Shown here: positions 12,101-25,684 of the stretch, piece by piece | Numbering within the stretch: the stretch's first letter is position 1 | Layout of the letters: each line of letters begins with the position of its first letter | Assembly (NCBI RefSeq): GCF_002443255.2 | Contig: NW_019211455.1 | Location: 34,005,472 to 34,069,471, forward strand | DNA from: Varroa destructor | Taxonomy: Eukaryota; Arthropoda; Arachnida; Mesostigmata; Varroidae | Direction: 5' to 3' | Length of the DNA stretch: 64,000 nucleotides | The notes under the pieces: model-generated | The model's input: the letters and a program-made list of their open reading frames with translations, nothing else | What the model was told of the DNA's origin: nothing | The model's database searches: none | Translations under genes and position numbers: made by a program

Positions 12101-12772
12101 GCACCAAAATATAGCCGACTTTAGCTTGCGAAACCTTCTCATACATATGCATTAAACTTCTTTTTTTGCATTAAAAAAACATCGCAGAAAAATACCATTT
12201 TGCTAAAATTAACATCACTCTCTACAGGATAGAGAAAACAAACTCTGCTCTAGGAAAAAGTACGGGCAGGTCTTTGCAGGATGAAACTCCAACGAATTGC
12301 GAAAAGTCAGTCCAACTAGGCTATTTTACGGGGTCGACTTAAGTAGACAAGCAAGCAAACCAATAAACAGACACAAAGTTTTAAAAGGTATATGTATAGA
12401 ACAGACAAAAGTACGGGCCTCGCTTCTCAACGATCTTTTGTTCATTGTTCTAAATATCTGATTCGTTCACCTGGGCTATGGAAACCGTTATTTCATTGCT
12501 ACTACTTTGTCTCATCAAGCTCGTTACCTTTTTGTAATTGTTTCATCAGCTTGTTTTAGTTTGTTCACCAGCTAACTCTAGATTTGTCCTGTTTACAATA
12601 TGTTAACGTTTCGACTAGATCGATCGATGAGTAGATAGACAGATGCATAGATCTAGATAAATAGATATTGGATACGACTAGTCGCTCAAACAGGCGAGAA
12701 TAACATCTCGGCAGATGTCGGTAAGCTGAAATTGTTCAAAACTTTGAGAGAGGACTATCCTTACATAAGATA
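12101..12772. other. S1 interior, no gene
   Basis: Noncoding-looking sequence with a small GATA/GATC-rich patch near 12617-12665. I see nothing else. The mirror is at 40834-41505. Confidence 0.5.
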
Positions 12773-12919
12773 CCTCTGTGTTTCGAGTTCTACGTCTGGT
12801 ATCGCCGTCATGGAATCATCGGCTGGCTCCCAGCACGAAACGAAGTCCGTCTATGCCTTGGTTAAACCACAACGTGCCCCTAAGACTTGTAGGCAAATAC
12901 ATTGCCCACTAAGCTAAAG
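12773..12919 (-). repeat. tRNA-derived SINE, family member 1, copy 1
   Basis: On the minus strand this begins TTTAGCTTAGTGGGCA, a good match to the RNA polymerase III A box (TRGYnnAGnGG). About 40 bases later comes GTGGTTTAACC, a decayed B box. The tRNA-unrelated part contains TTTCGTGCTGGGAGCCAGCC, GACGGCGATACCAGACG and ACTCGAAAACACAG-like blocks that also occur in the same order at 29420-29574. A 61-codon plus-strand frame covering this element (12732-12917) is therefore not a gene. It is not a functional tRNA because no cloverleaf forms. The mirror is at 40687-40833. Confidence 0.7.
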
Positions 12920-14407
12920 CGACGGACAATATACCTAACAAGAACTAAGGAATATATTGAAAATTTACGAGATGGGCATTTCATTATTGACAGGGATCGA
13001 CCATCACCGGGCAAACATGAAAGAATCTATATGTTTAAGCAGCAGACGAAGTAGAATTTTTTTATGAAAAATGTACACGTCGTTTTACCCTATCAAGGCC
13101 ATCTTCGTGAACTAAATGACCTAAACTATAATGATTTGCAGATCATTTAAGAATCAAATTGGTCGTATATGTACGAACAGTCATACTACTGTTGCCATTA
13201 AATAACGGTGGTTGGCATTATAAGCTACGCGCTACTCAGACTAAAAACTAAACGCACTGTGGTATTACACATGTCGATTAACGAGTCGTGACGGTAAAAA
13301 TTTCCGTGGATAAGCTGTCAGCAGTAACTAATCGATATGATAGCAAACATCGAGTTTGACAACCTAGCCTATGTTAAAACAAAACCAAAAATTGACTACA
13401 TACAAAAAACTTAGCTTGGCAACGAACAACGATTAATTTACTTAAGTAAACAAACGTTCCATACTTTCATCTCCTCTGAAAGGCGAGCCAAGAGATATTG
13501 TAGAACTTTAACAAAACGCTATGGTGTGCATTAAAATGCACGGAAATGCGTCACTATTCCTGGCGTTGACATGGAACGTATACTGAGTACAAATTGTAAG
13601 TCACATTACGGAAAGGCAACGATTCGAACCAGTCTCAATCGAGTGTTCAGTTTAAAAACTTTTTATAAATGTCATACGAACAAATTCGGTAGCGTCTGTG
13701 CCAAAAAAAGGCTGCTATTGTTTACGTTTTCGTGTGACTTAACCCTATCATTATCTGGCAGAATTAAAACTGGATGCATTACGTGCATTGTAATTTCATT
13801 ATACGGTGCCTTAGGTGCAACAGAAATCACACCTCTTCATATTTGAACAAGCTAATAAATTGCCGAAGTGTCACAACTTAATAGAGCAATGTAATCGCAA
13901 CTGGATAACTGCTGGTGTATACTGTACTTTAACTAGACTGTTACAGACACAAAAATAGATGTGTTGAATCAAGCGTTTTTAAAACAGCAAAGCAGACGCG
14001 CGACGAAGTACTAACCTGGTTATACGGCCCATGAGTCTGTATAATCTCTATTTATACTAGAACTATATTTGTTTGTTTGCTTATCCGACTCAAATTGACC
14101 CCTTAGAGTGGCCGCATTCGGCTGATTTCTTACGTGCGCCCAGCACACAAAGTCAATAAGTCAACATCGAAAAAGCTTGCTAGTAATATTGCAAAAATGT
14201 ACTAAAACCAACATATCACGAGAAAAATAAATTAAAATTCGGCTAAGTTCCTTGGGCAAATATTAAGACACGTCGATAAAATATAATAATTGAATAATAA
14301 GATAACAGGCTAGCTGAGAGAGTAATTGCAACGGGATTATTAGTGGTTTATTTTATAGTTAACATCAGGTTGGGCGTAATACCGATGAATCAAATTAAAT
14401 CACCGAC
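12920..14407. other. S1 interior, no supported gene
   Basis: A 91-codon plus-strand frame (13571-13846) starts MERILSTNCK. It has four to five cysteines but no motif I recognise, and is unsupported as a gene. The remainder is noncoding-looking. The mirror is at 39199-40686. Confidence 0.5.
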
Positions 14408-14538
14408 AAAATAAGTAATAAACAAAAGTTGTTAACACTCAAACAAGCTTCCTTTAGCCAAGTTTCAGACAAAATTTCCGCATACAACAAAATTGTTAAA
14501 AGTCAAAGAAATCTTTTTGGCCATATTTCAAAACAGAA
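14408..14538 (-). repeat. Old ~63-bp tandem repeat (satellite 2), S1 end
   Basis: The minus strand has about two units of the pattern TTTTAACAATTTTGTTGTAT, GGAAATTTTGTCTGAAACTT, then GGCTAAAGGAAGCTTGTTT. The units continue the series at 38978-39067 in the right-hand copy. Here the series is cut at 14538, where satellite 1 begins. Confidence 0.7.
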
Positions 14539-17500
14539 GGCTTTCAAGTACCAGATGACTCTCCTCTTTGCCACAACGGCCAACGGCCAAACTCTTTAGG
14601 GCTTTCAAGTACCAGATGACTCTCTTCTTTGCCACAATGGACAGACGGTCAAATTCGTTAGGCTTTCAAGTACAAAATAGGTCTCTTTCCTGCCATAACG
14701 TCGAGACGGTCAAACTCTTGAGGCTTTCAAGTACCAGATGACTCTCTTCTTTGCCACAACGGCCAGACGGTCAAATCACAGGATTTTAAGTACAGATGGC
14801 TGTCTACTCTGCCACATACAACGGCCACACTTGTTGGGACTTTCGAGTACCAAATGAATCTCTCCTGTTCCAAAGACAAGCCGGCCAAACTCATTAGGGC
14901 TTTCAAGTACCAGATGACTCTCTTCTTTGCCACAAGGACCAGACGGCCAAATTCTTAGGCTTTCAAGTACAAATGGTCTCTTTCCTGCCATAACGTCGAG
15001 ACGGCCAAACTCTTGAGGCTTTCAAGTACCAGATGACTCTCTTCTTTGCCACAACGCCCAGACGGTCAAATCACAGGATTTTAAGTACAGATGGCTGTCT
15101 ACTCTGCCACAATACAACGGCCACACTTGTTGGGACTTTCGAGTACCAAATGAATCTCTCCTGTTCACAACGACCAGGCGCCAAACTCATTAGGGCTTTC
15201 AAGTACCAGATGACTCACCTCTTTGCCACAACGGCCAGACGGCCAAACTCTTTAGGGCTTTCAAGTACCAGATGACTCTCCTCTTTGCCACAACGGCCAG
15301 ACGGCCAAATCTTAGGGCTTTCAAGCAAAATGCTCTTTCTGCCAAACCGAGATGGTCAAACTCGTAGGCTTTAAGTACAGATGCGTCTACTCTGCCACAA
15401 TACAACGGCCACACTTGTTGGGACTTTCGAGTATCAAATGAATCTCTCCTGTTCACAACGACCAGGCGCCAAACTCATTAGGCTTTCAAGTACCAGATGA
15501 CTCTCTTCTTTGCCACAAGGACCAGACGGCCAAACTCTTTAGGGCTTTCAAGTACCAGATGACTCTCTTCTTTGCCACAAGGACAGACGGCCAAATTCTT
15601 AGGACTTTCAAGTACAAAATGGCCTCTTTCCTGCCATAACGTCGAGACGGTCAAATTCTTGAGGCTTTCAAGTACCAGATGACTCTCTTCTTTGCACAAC
15701 GGCCAGAGGTCAATCACAGGATTTTTAAGTACAGATGGCTTCTACTCTGCCACAATACAACGGCCACACTTGTTGGGACTTTCGAGTATCAAATGAATCT
15801 CTCCTGTTCACAACGACCAGGCGCCAAACTCATTAGGGCTTTCAAGTACCAGATGACTCTCCTCTTTGCCACAACGCCAGACGCCAAACTCTTTAGGCTT
15901 TCAAGTACCAGATACTCTCTTCTTTGCCACAGGGACAGACGGCCAAACTCTTTAGGGCTTTCAAGTACCAGATGACTCTCTTCTTTGCCACATACAACGG
16001 CCAAATTCGTTAGGCTTTCAAGTACAAAATGTCTCTTTCCTGCCAAACGTCAGACGGCAAACTCTTAGGCTTTCAAGTACCAGATGACTCTCCTCTTTGC
16101 CACAACGGCCAGACGGCCAAACTCTTTAGGGCTTTCAAGTACCAGATGACTCTCTTCTTTGCCACAGTACAGACGGCCAAATTCGTTAGGCTTTCAAGTA
16201 CAAAATGTCTCTTTCCTGCCAAACGTCGAGACGGCAAACTCTTAGGCTTTCAAGTACCAGATGACTCTCTTCTTTGCCACAACGGCCAGGTCAAATCACA
16301 GGATTTTAAGTACCAGATGGCTGTCTACTCTGCCACATACAACGCCACACTTGTTGGGACTTTCGAGTACCAAATGAATCTCTCCTGTTCCACAAGACAA
16401 GCCGGCCAAACTCTTTAGGGCTTTCAAGTACCAGATGACTCTCTTCTTTGCCACAAGGACCAGACGGCCAAACTTAGGCTTTCAAGTACAATGGTCTCTT
16501 TCCTGCCATAACGTCGAGACGGCCAAACTCGTTAGGCTTTCAAGTACCAGATGACTCTCTTCTTTGCCACAACGCCCAGACGGTCAAATCACAGGATTTT
16601 AAGTACAGATGGCTGTCTACTCTGCCACAATACAACGGCCACACTTGTTGGGACTTTCGAGTACCAAATGAATCTCTCCTGTTCACAACGACCAGGCGCC
16701 AAACTCATTAGGGCTTTCAAGTACCAGATGACTCTACTCTTTGCCACAAGGACCAGACGGCCAAACTCTTTAGGGCTTTCAAGTACCAGATGACTCTCTT
16801 CTTTGCCACAATGGACAGACGGCCAAATTCGTTAGGCTTTCAAGTACAAAATGGCCTCTTTCCTGCCATAACGTCGAGACGGTCAAATTCTTGAGGCTTT
16901 CAAGTACCAGATGACTCTCTTCTTTGCACAACGGCCAGACGGTCAAATCACAGGATTTTAAGTACAGATGGCTTCTACTCTGCCACAATACAACGGCCAC
17001 ACTTGTTGGGACTTTCGAGTATCAAATGAATCTCCTGTTCACAACGACCAGGCGCCAAACTCATTAGGGCTTTCAAGTACCAGATGACTCCCTCTTTGCC
17101 ACAACGCCAGACGCCAAACTCTTTAGGCTTTCAAGTACCAGATACTCTCTTCTTTGCCACAGTGACAGACGGCCAAACTCTTTAGGACTTTCAAGTACCA
17201 GATGACTCTCTCTTTGCCACATACAGACGGCCAAATTCGTTAGGCTTTCAAGTACAAAATGCCTCTTTCCTGCCAAACGCAGACGGTCAAACTCTTAGGC
17301 TTTCAAGTACCAGATGACTCTCCTCTTTGCCACAACGGCCAACGGCCAAACTCTTTAGAGGCTTTCAAGTACCAGATGACTCTCTTCTTTGCCACATACA
17401 GACGGCCAAATTCGTTAGGCTTTCAAGTACAAAATGTCTCTTTCCTGCCAAACGTCGAGACGGCAAACTCTTGAGGCTTTCAAGTACCAGATGACTCTCT

Positions 17501-20500
17501 TCTTTGCCACAACGGCCAGACGGTCAAATCACAGGATTTTAAGTACAGATGCTGTCTACTCTGCCACATACAACGCCACACTTGTTGGGACTTTCGAGTA
17601 CCAAATGAATCTCTCCTGTTCCAAAGACAAGCCGGCCAAACTCATTAGGGCTTTCAAGTACCAGATGACTCTCTTCTTTGCCACAAGGACCAGACGGCCA
17701 AATCTTAGGCTTTCAAGTACAATGGTCTCTTTCCTGCCATAACGTCGAGACGGCCAAACTCGTTGAGGCTTTCAAGTACCAGATGACTCTCTTCTTTGCC
17801 ACAACGCCAGACGGTCAAATCACAGGATTTTTAAGTACAGATGGCTGTCTACTCTGCCACAATACAACGGCCACACTTGTTGGGACTTTCGAGTACCAAA
17901 TGAATCTCTCCTGTTCACACGACCAGGCGCCAAACTCATTAGGGCTTTCAAGTACCAGATGACTCACCTCTTTGCCACAACGGCCAGACGGCCAAACTCT
18001 TTAGGGCTTTCAAGTACCAGATGACTCTCTTCTTTGCCACAATGGACAGACGGCCAAATTCGTTAGGCTTTCAAGTACAAAATGGCTCTTTCCTGCCATA
18101 ACGTCGAGACGGTCAAATTCGTTGAGGCTTTCAAGTACCAGATGACTCTCTTCTTTGCACAACGGCCAGACGGTCAAATCACAGGATTTTAAGTACAGAT
18201 GGCTTCTACTCTGCCACAATACAACGGCCACACTTGTTGGGACTTTCGAGTATCAAATGAATCTCTCCTGTTCACAACGACCAGGCGCCAAACTCATTAG
18301 GGCTTTCAAGTACCAGATGACTCTCCTCTTTGCCACAACGCCAGACGCCAAACTCTTTAGGCTTTCAAGTACCAGATACTCTCTTCTTTGCCACAGGACA
18401 GACGGCCAAACTCTTAGGACTTTCAAGTACCAGATGACTCTCTTCTTTGCCACATACAACGGCCAAATTCGTTAGGCTTTCAAGTACAAATGCCTCTTTC
18501 CTGCCAAACGCAGACGGTCAAACTCTTAGGCTTTCAAGTACCAGATGACTCTCCTCTTTGCCACAACGGCCAACGGCCAAACTCTTTAGAGGCTTTCAAG
18601 TACCAGATGACTCTCTTCTTTGCCACAGTACAGACGGCCAAATTCGTTAGGCTTTCAAGTACAAAATGTCTCTTTCCTGCCATAACGTCGAGACGGCAAA
18701 CTCTTGAGGCTTTCAAGTACCAGATGACTCTCTTCTTTGCCACAACGGCCAGACGGTCAAATCACAGGATTTTTAAGTACAGATGCTGTCTACTCTGCCA
18801 CATACAACGCCACACTTGTTGGGACTTTCGAGTACCAAATGAATCTCTCCTGTTCCACAAGACAAGCCGGCCAAACTCTTTAGGGCTTTCAAGTACCAGA
18901 TGACTCTCTTCTTTGCCACAAGGACAGACGGCCAAATCTAGGCTTTCAAGTACAATGGTCTCTTTCCTGCCATAACGTCGAGACGGCCAAACTCGTTGAG
19001 GCTTTCAAGTACCAGATGACTCTCTTCTTTGCCACAACGCCCAGACGGTCAAATCACAGGATTTTTAAGTACAGATGCTGTCTACTCTGCCACAATACAA
19101 CGGCCACACTTGTGGGACTTTCGAGTACCAAATGAATCTCTCCTGTTCACACGACCAGGCGCCAAACTCATTAGGGCTTTCAAGTACCAGATGACTCACC
19201 TCTTTGCCACAACGGCCAGACGGCCAAACTCTTTAGGGCTTTCAAGTACAGATGACTCTCCTCTTTGCCACAACGGCCAGACGGCCAAATCTTAGGCTTT
19301 CAAGCAAATCTCTTTGCCAAACACGAGAGGTCAAACTCGTTACTTTAAGTACAGATGCTGTCTACTCTGCCACAATACAACGGCCACACTTGTTGGGACT
19401 TTCGAGTATCAAATGAATCTCTCTGTTCACAACGACCAGGCGCCAAACTCATTAGGCTTTCAAGTACCAGATGACTCTTCTTTGCCACAAGGACCAGACG
19501 GCCAAACTCTTTAGGGCTTTCAAGTACCAGATGACTCTCTTCTTTGCCACAATGGACAGACGGCCAAATTCGTTAGGCTTTCAAGTACAAAATGGCCTCT
19601 TTCCTGCCATAACGTCGAGACGGTCAAATTCTTGAGGCTTTCAAGTACCAGATGACTCTCTTCTTTGCACAACGGCCAGAGGTCAAATCACAGGATTTTT
19701 AAGTACAGATGGCTTCTACTCTGCCACAATACAACGGCCACACTTGTGGGACTTCGAGTATCAAATGAATCTCTCCTGTTCACAACGACCAGGCGCCAAA
19801 CTCATTAGGGCTTTCAAGTACCAGATGACTCCCTCTTTGCCACAACGGCCAGACGCCAAACTCTTTAGAGGCTTTCAAGTACCAGATACTCTCTTCTTTG
19901 CCACAGGACAGACGGCCAAACTCTTTAGGACTTTCAAGTACCAGATGACTCTCTTCTTTGCCACATACAGACGGCCAAATTCGTTAGGCTTTCAAGTACA
20001 AATGTCTCTTTCCTGCCAAACGTCGAGACGGCAAACTCTTGAGGCTTTCAAGTACCAGATGACTCTCTTCTTTGCCACAACGGCCAGACGGTCAAATCAC
20101 AGGATTTTTAAGTACAGATGCTGTCTACTCTGCCACAATACAACGGCCACACTTGTGGGACTTCGAGTACCAAATGAATCTCTCCTGTTCACAACGACCA
20201 GGCGCCAAACTCATTAGGGCTTTCAAGTACCAGATGACTCTCCTCTTTGCCACAACGGCCAAACGGCCAAACTCTTTAGAGCTTTCAAGTACCAGATGAC
20301 TCTCTTCTTTCCACAATGGACAGACGGCAAATTCGTTATGGCTTTCAAGTAAAAATAGGTCTCTTTCCTGCCAAACACGAGACGGCAAACTCTTGAGGCT
20401 TTCAATACCAGATGACTCTCTTCTTTGCCACAACGGCCAGACGGTCAAATCACAGGATTTTTAAGTACAGATGCTGTCTACTCTGCCACATACAACGGCC

Positions 20501-21584
20501 ACACTTGTGGGACTTCGAGTACCAAATGAATCTCTCCTGTTACACGACCAGCGCCAAACTCATTAGGGCTTTCAAGTACCAGATGACTCTCCTCTTTGCC
20601 ACAACGGCCAGACGGCCAAATCTTTAGGGCTTTCAAGTACCAGATGACTCTCTTCTTTGCCACAATGGACAGACGGCCAAATTCGTTAGGCTTTCAAGTA
20701 CAAAATAGGTCTCTTCCTGCCATAACGTCGAGACGGTCAAACTCTTGAGGCTTTCAAGTACCAGATGACTCTCTTCTTTGCCACAACGGCAGACGGTCAA
20801 ATCACAGGATTTTTAAGTACAGATGCTGTCTACTCTGCCACATACAACGGCCACACTTGTGGGACTTCGAGTACCAAATGAATCTCTCCTGTTCACAAGA
20901 CAAGGCGGCCAAACTCTTTAGGGCTTTCAAGTACCAGATGACTCTCTTCTTTGCCACAAGGACCAGACGGCCAAATCTTAGGCTTTCAAGTACAATGGTC
21001 TCTTTCCTGCCATAACGTCGAGACGGTCAAATTCGTTGAGGCTTTCAAGTACCAGATGACTCTCTTCTTTGCACAACGGCCAGACGGTCAAATCACAGGA
21101 TTTTTAAGTACAGATGGCTTCTACTCTGCCACAATACAACGGCCACACTTGTGGGACTTCGAGTACCAAATGAATCTCTCCTGTTCACACGACCAGGCGC
21201 CAAACTCATTAGGGCTTTCAAGTACCAGATGACTCTCCTCTTTGCCACAACGGCCAGACGGCCAAACTCTTTAGGGCTTTCAAGTACCAGATGACTCTCT
21301 TCTTTGCCACAATGGACAGACGGCCAAATTCGTTAGGCTTTCAAGTACAAAATAGGTCTCTTTCCTGCCATAACGTCGAGACGGTCAAACTCTTGAGGCT
21401 TTCAAGTACCAGATGACTCTCTTCTTTGCCACAACGGCAGACGGTCAAATCACAGGATTTTTAAGTACAGATGCTGTCTACTCTGCCACATACAACGGCC
21501 ACACTTGTGGGACTTTCGAGTACCAAATGAATCTCTCCTGTTCACAAGACAAGGCGGCCAAACTCATTAGGGCTTTCAAGTACC
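14539..21584 (+). repeat. Satellite array B, about 7 kb
   Basis: Over a hundred head-to-tail monomers of about 61 bp from the same six types as array A, in plus orientation. The array starts abruptly with GGCTTTCAAGTACCAGATGA directly after S1 and is cut on the right by a gap. The F-type marker CATAACGTCGAGACGG and its variants recur at spacings of roughly 290-415 bp, so the higher-order unit holds five to seven monomers. Many copies lack single bases compared with array A, often in short homopolymers, such as GTACAGATG for GTACCAGATG and GGCGCC for GGCGGCC. The many short open frames on both strands are by-products of the repeat. There is no spacer structure, so this is not a CRISPR array. 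Confidence 0.96.
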
Positions 21585-21609
21585 NNNNNNNNNNNNNNNN
21601 NNNNNNNNN
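21585..21609. other. Assembly gap of 25 N
   Basis: It joins array B to S2. The right-hand copy of S2 continues without interruption past the matching point (58401) into unique sequence, so the true left neighbour of S2 is probably missing here. Confidence 0.99.
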
Positions 21610-21910
21610 GTCAAAAGCTATTGAAAAACTATTAAAAAGCATTGAATCTTTATATTGAGTTGAACATTTTAATAACACGGCCCCTACGACAATGCTGCTG
21701 ATCGTCGTAGTTATATTATTAAACCTTTTTTTAGTAATGACCATCCTCTAAGAGGACAAATTGTCGTCAAACAAAGGATTTCTATAAAAAGCTAGTTTAC
21801 CTATTTTCTCCAACATGGAGCTTGTTAATAGTGTGTGTTACGAATCATTGCTATGTATAAAGATCACTATACTCAAAAAGGCACACAAAATGCTTACTTG
21901 AAATTATGTA

Positions 21911-22018
21911 TGTTAGCTAGTACACTGTCTAACCATAGTTTGTTATATACGTTAATCATACTTGTCCACATAACAGAACTTTCACACAGATGATACACCA
22001 GCGCGAGCAATGTTGGTA
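21911..22018 (-). repeat. Helitron-associated 5' region repeat, S2 copy 1
   Basis: On the minus strand CAACATTGCTCGCGCTGGTG is followed by TGTGTGAA, ACAAGTATG and GTATATAACAAACT in the same order and similar spacing as at 62001-62110, where the repeat precedes a Helitron-like N-terminus. It is likely a shared promoter or 5' end region of a transposon family. The function is inferred. Confidence 0.5.
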
Positions 22019-24116
22019 GCCTTCTTGATGTTTGTAAACACCAGTGCTGCATTCTTTTTAAACGAATAAAACGGGAAACAAGTTGTTGCCGCTCATAACC
22101 AATCTATTTAATGTTGCGCTCTATAACAACATTTTTCCTTAACGGAAAAGTATTTAACCAATTAATTTTACCATTCGCGCAGATCTTAACGGGGTGAATC
22201 TTGGCCGACCTGCAAAAAAAATCAGCCCGATCCGAGTTCGTTTTAGGTCTGACAAACACGGAATCAGATACAGACTCAGTAGTTCAGTAGATAAACTAGA
22301 ACAACCCCGTACGCTTTGTCCCACATCTGTTTTTCTAACAAACTCGTCTTACTTCACCTCTATAGAAATAAAAGGCTGATTATATCTGTGCCAGAGGTAA
22401 CGTTGGATACTAGCTAATGATCAGAGTATAATATCTATGAACTCCAAACCCAATAATTTCTTGCAAAAGATAGTCTAAACACTGTTTTTCATGCAACACG
22501 TTGAGCACACTTAGTGTCTCATTGAAAACATTGTAAGCTTCGCCCCGCTTTATCAAATAAGGGACATTATACAAAAAGAAACGCTGAAGAAATTATTGGT
22601 GCATTCACCCGTTCTTCAACCGTTCGCCTGAGATTAATCACCTGCTGGAGACATTGTATCAGTAATCCAGGCGCCTAAATGCTAAAAATGATTTTTTGCA
22701 AAACAGTTTCAAAATTGCTAAAAGACACACAACAACACGTTGGTTGTAGTTAATGAACGGTAGTGCAAAAAATTAAAGCGAGCGTTGCTTGCTACCTGGA
22801 TTGTGCCGTACATTCGCGCTGTAAAACAACATTGGCGAACAAGACGTTTTGTTTGAAAACTGTTTTGATAGGGACAGAGCACTAGACACCTGCCGCGGTG
22901 AAGCGCATGTTTGTTATCAGCTTATGCACCGTGAAGTGCCCTCCCAGATGGAGTGCTGGATACACCATCTTCAGTGTCGACATAGATACTCTACCTGACG
23001 ACAGGTAGTAACTGGCGGAAATCACCGCAGTGCACTGAAGTGCTGTTGGGTAATGGAAATCAGCTGTTTTCGAATTGTCAATACTGCATATCGTATTTTC
23101 GGTGATTTGAACGGAACTCTTAAAGCAGGAGTGCGCGGTTGTCTGCCAGAAATGATGGGTGAAGCCATAACAGAAGCAGCCATTGCTAGCTCAGCTTTTT
23201 CACTAGCGTGAATTTTTTTTTCGATGAGTGAGTTAGTGAGAAAAATTTTTCTGCGCCTCCAAGCGCGTCGACCGAAATTATTTTATCTAGACCTTAGCTT
23301 TAGGCAAGCGAGAACATCATTATAAACTATTTTCTGCGCGCCTTTTATTCGCCTGTGACTACTTCGTGCTGTTCAGCGAGATCCTGTTGCAGTTTTTTGG
23401 TAAGCTCGGCGTTCACGTTGATCTATGGACATTCTTGTAAGGAAATTCAGGAAAGGTGTTTCTCAGCTCCCCTAAAGGTACATCAGTGCTCAATCATTGT
23501 GGGCGTGTGTGTGTGGGAGTGCCATGCTACGCGTTAACGCGCATGCATTACGTGCTAAGTCTTTAGCCATTACCCTTTTGCGCATGGTCCTTAGACAAGG
23601 CAGGTTAATAAGTTTGTTCGTCCTTAAAATGACCACAAATAGATCTCGGAATGCCCGTAGCGTCTGTGTGGTGTCGGTATCTACCATCATATAATCTTAA
23701 TATTTGTCAAAAAGAAGCCCCCTCTATATGTAGACTTCCGTGAGTATGCCAACATAACTTGCTTATAATACATGTATTTTTGCTAATGGCTGCACTGTCA
23801 ATAACAAGATCTGCAAGGTCAATCTTTTAACTCATAGCACAGTTATGGCTAATTTTGTATGCATTAGGATTTGACCAATAGCCAACTTCACTAAACATGA
23901 CCGACTTCAGAGATCTATATTCCTGTTTTCGAATATAAAATTACACGACAAGTAAGAACGGTTAGGAGATGAACCTTTGAATAACCTCATATGTCTGATT
24001 TGAAGTAAAAATGGTTTTTTACAGGCTTTTGTACATGACCAAAAGCAAGTATTCGTTCTTAAACAGTTTCAAGGAACTATTTAAGACTTACTTTTGATGG
24101 CGGCATCTTTTAGTCT
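22019..24116. other. S2 interior, no supported gene
   Basis: The longest frames are 60-66 codons. On the minus strand, near 22900-22985, a patch reading LHLGGHFTVHKLITNMR recalls the zinc-binding start of a retroelement integrase, but nothing flanking it agrees. Also on the minus strand, an open stretch of about 85 codons (roughly 23017-23277) contains MAASVMASPIISGRQPR and has no recognised family. The mirror is at 55895-57992. Confidence 0.45.
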
Positions 24117-24212
24117 TTTAATTTCATTTAAATCTAATAAATATTATTTAATTGAATTAATCTTAAATTAATTGAATTTAATAATAATTTAATCTTAAAA
24201 TTTAATCAACAC
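24117..24212. repeat. AT-only low-complexity block, copy 1
   Basis: Nearly pure A and T with repeated TTTAAT, AATTGAATT and TTAATCTTAAA words. The mirror is at 55799-55894. Confidence 0.85.
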
Positions 24213-25684
24213 CGAATTTTCAAAATATCGCTTCAACATTGTGGTAGTTCTTGGAAAAGACACCTTCAATTTATCTACAGGACGCAGAGGAACAGTCGAT
24301 ACAAATTGATTATTGATCATGACCTCGATAGCTGACAGAACAATTTTTAATTCTAGCAAATGGAAAGCATTTTTTTCAAGGATTTCGAGGATAATGTTTC
24401 CTTATTGATAACACGCGACGTCCATAAGATTCCGCCGTTGGAAAACTTTCCTGTAACGACCATCGTGGCCGCAGATTTGGCAAATTCAGCCTTAATTTAC
24501 TTGCCCTTAACGTGGGAACAAATTCATTGTAGGCTCCCTGAGTGTTTATGTAAACGTTTGTGCATTGTTGGAATAGTTATTCCTGATTGGTTGTTCATAA
24601 AAAAACTTCTATGTCACTAAACAAACGGATGGGGCAGCACAGTTTTTCATTTTCAACCAGTCTTTCCTTATGCAATGTTAGATCACTGGAACTTATGCCA
24701 ATACTTGTAAACGACACTATCGCTTCAGTTTTAAGCGCTGGAAGTGAAGGAAGTTGTCCAATGGCCGATTTGGTTTTGGATTTAAGCATTTCTTAAAAAA
24801 TTTCGAGCTGTTCTACATGCATGGTACGTCACCACGCAAACTTTTTTTCGAACGAAGCTAATTTACGAATAAACGTAGACATGTGTCGTCGCCTGGCAAT
24901 AAGATAGCATGGTATTCACACATAAACAAATGTAGCTCCCCCTTTACCTGTGAACTGTAATGAATGTTACTTTATCTTCAGAAGCAGCGTATCGGTAAAC
25001 GCGACATTTATGCGCGACCGTCTCTAAATAAATAATGTTCTTGGGGTTGTTGTCGTTCTTATTCATGAAATGCTTTTAGTTTGTTAGGTTTTACCCACAA
25101 AGAAAACTTGTTCACATCGATTGTCCTGTGTTCTGAATTGTACGTTAGAAGATGATCTGTGTTCCGGCATAACGTCGGCGGTACTCTGTCCATAACATGC
25201 ATTGAAGCAGGCTTGCCTGTCCCGGTTGACCATGGTGCGTTGGTTAGCCAGAAATTTCGAGTTTGGTTCGTTTAAGAAATATACCCCGATTGAGTGGATT
25301 TAACAAATTTTTGCTTGATGTTACGTATCACCAAAGATACGAAGATGATAATTGCTGGATCTTGGTAATCCTGATGGCCATAAATGGCTTCAAACAAAAA
25401 TATGCATCACAAATCAAGGACTGGAACTGTTACAGCACTACGCCGTTTTGTGAATTGCTCAAGTTCACCTTTTGGTTTACCTACCGTAAGCACAACAAGA
25501 ATGTCACCTAGAAGTTTCAGATGGTAAATAATAAATTTGCCTTCAAGCGGGCACACGCATGTCTTTGAGAATAAAAACGAAATCGACGATCAGCCGCCTT
25601 CAATTGGTTTGCACAAATAGATAATTAAACCATATGCATTTACATGAGTTAGCAAAAATCTGTGTATTCTTAAATGCCCTCCTC
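24213..25684. other. S2 interior, no supported gene
   Basis: Frames of 82 and 86 codons (25263-25511 and 24360-24620, plus) show no domain I recognise and overlap frames on the other strand. The mirror is at 54327-55798. Confidence 0.45.

Larger units (their letters stand above)
4387..14538 (+). repeat. S1, left arm of a 10.15-kb inverted repeat
   Basis: This segment is the reverse complement of 39068-49219, with paired positions adding to 53606. Every ORF in it has an exact mirror partner, and I checked several noncoding stretches base by base, including a run of 11 A near 5770 and the AT microsatellite near 8115. Homology stops at 4387, after which the flanks differ, and at 14538, where the satellite begins on this side only. 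It contains a mariner fossil, a gag-like fragment, a SINE and older repeats, all described separately. There is no intact gene. Confidence 0.97.

Noticed and set aside
19744..20217. 157-codon and other open frames inside the satellite arrays, with recurring FKYQMTLFFATT-like peptides
   Set aside because: They appear on both strands and in shifting frames wherever monomer length and small deletions happen to avoid stops. The peptide repeats follow the DNA repeat, so they are not genes.
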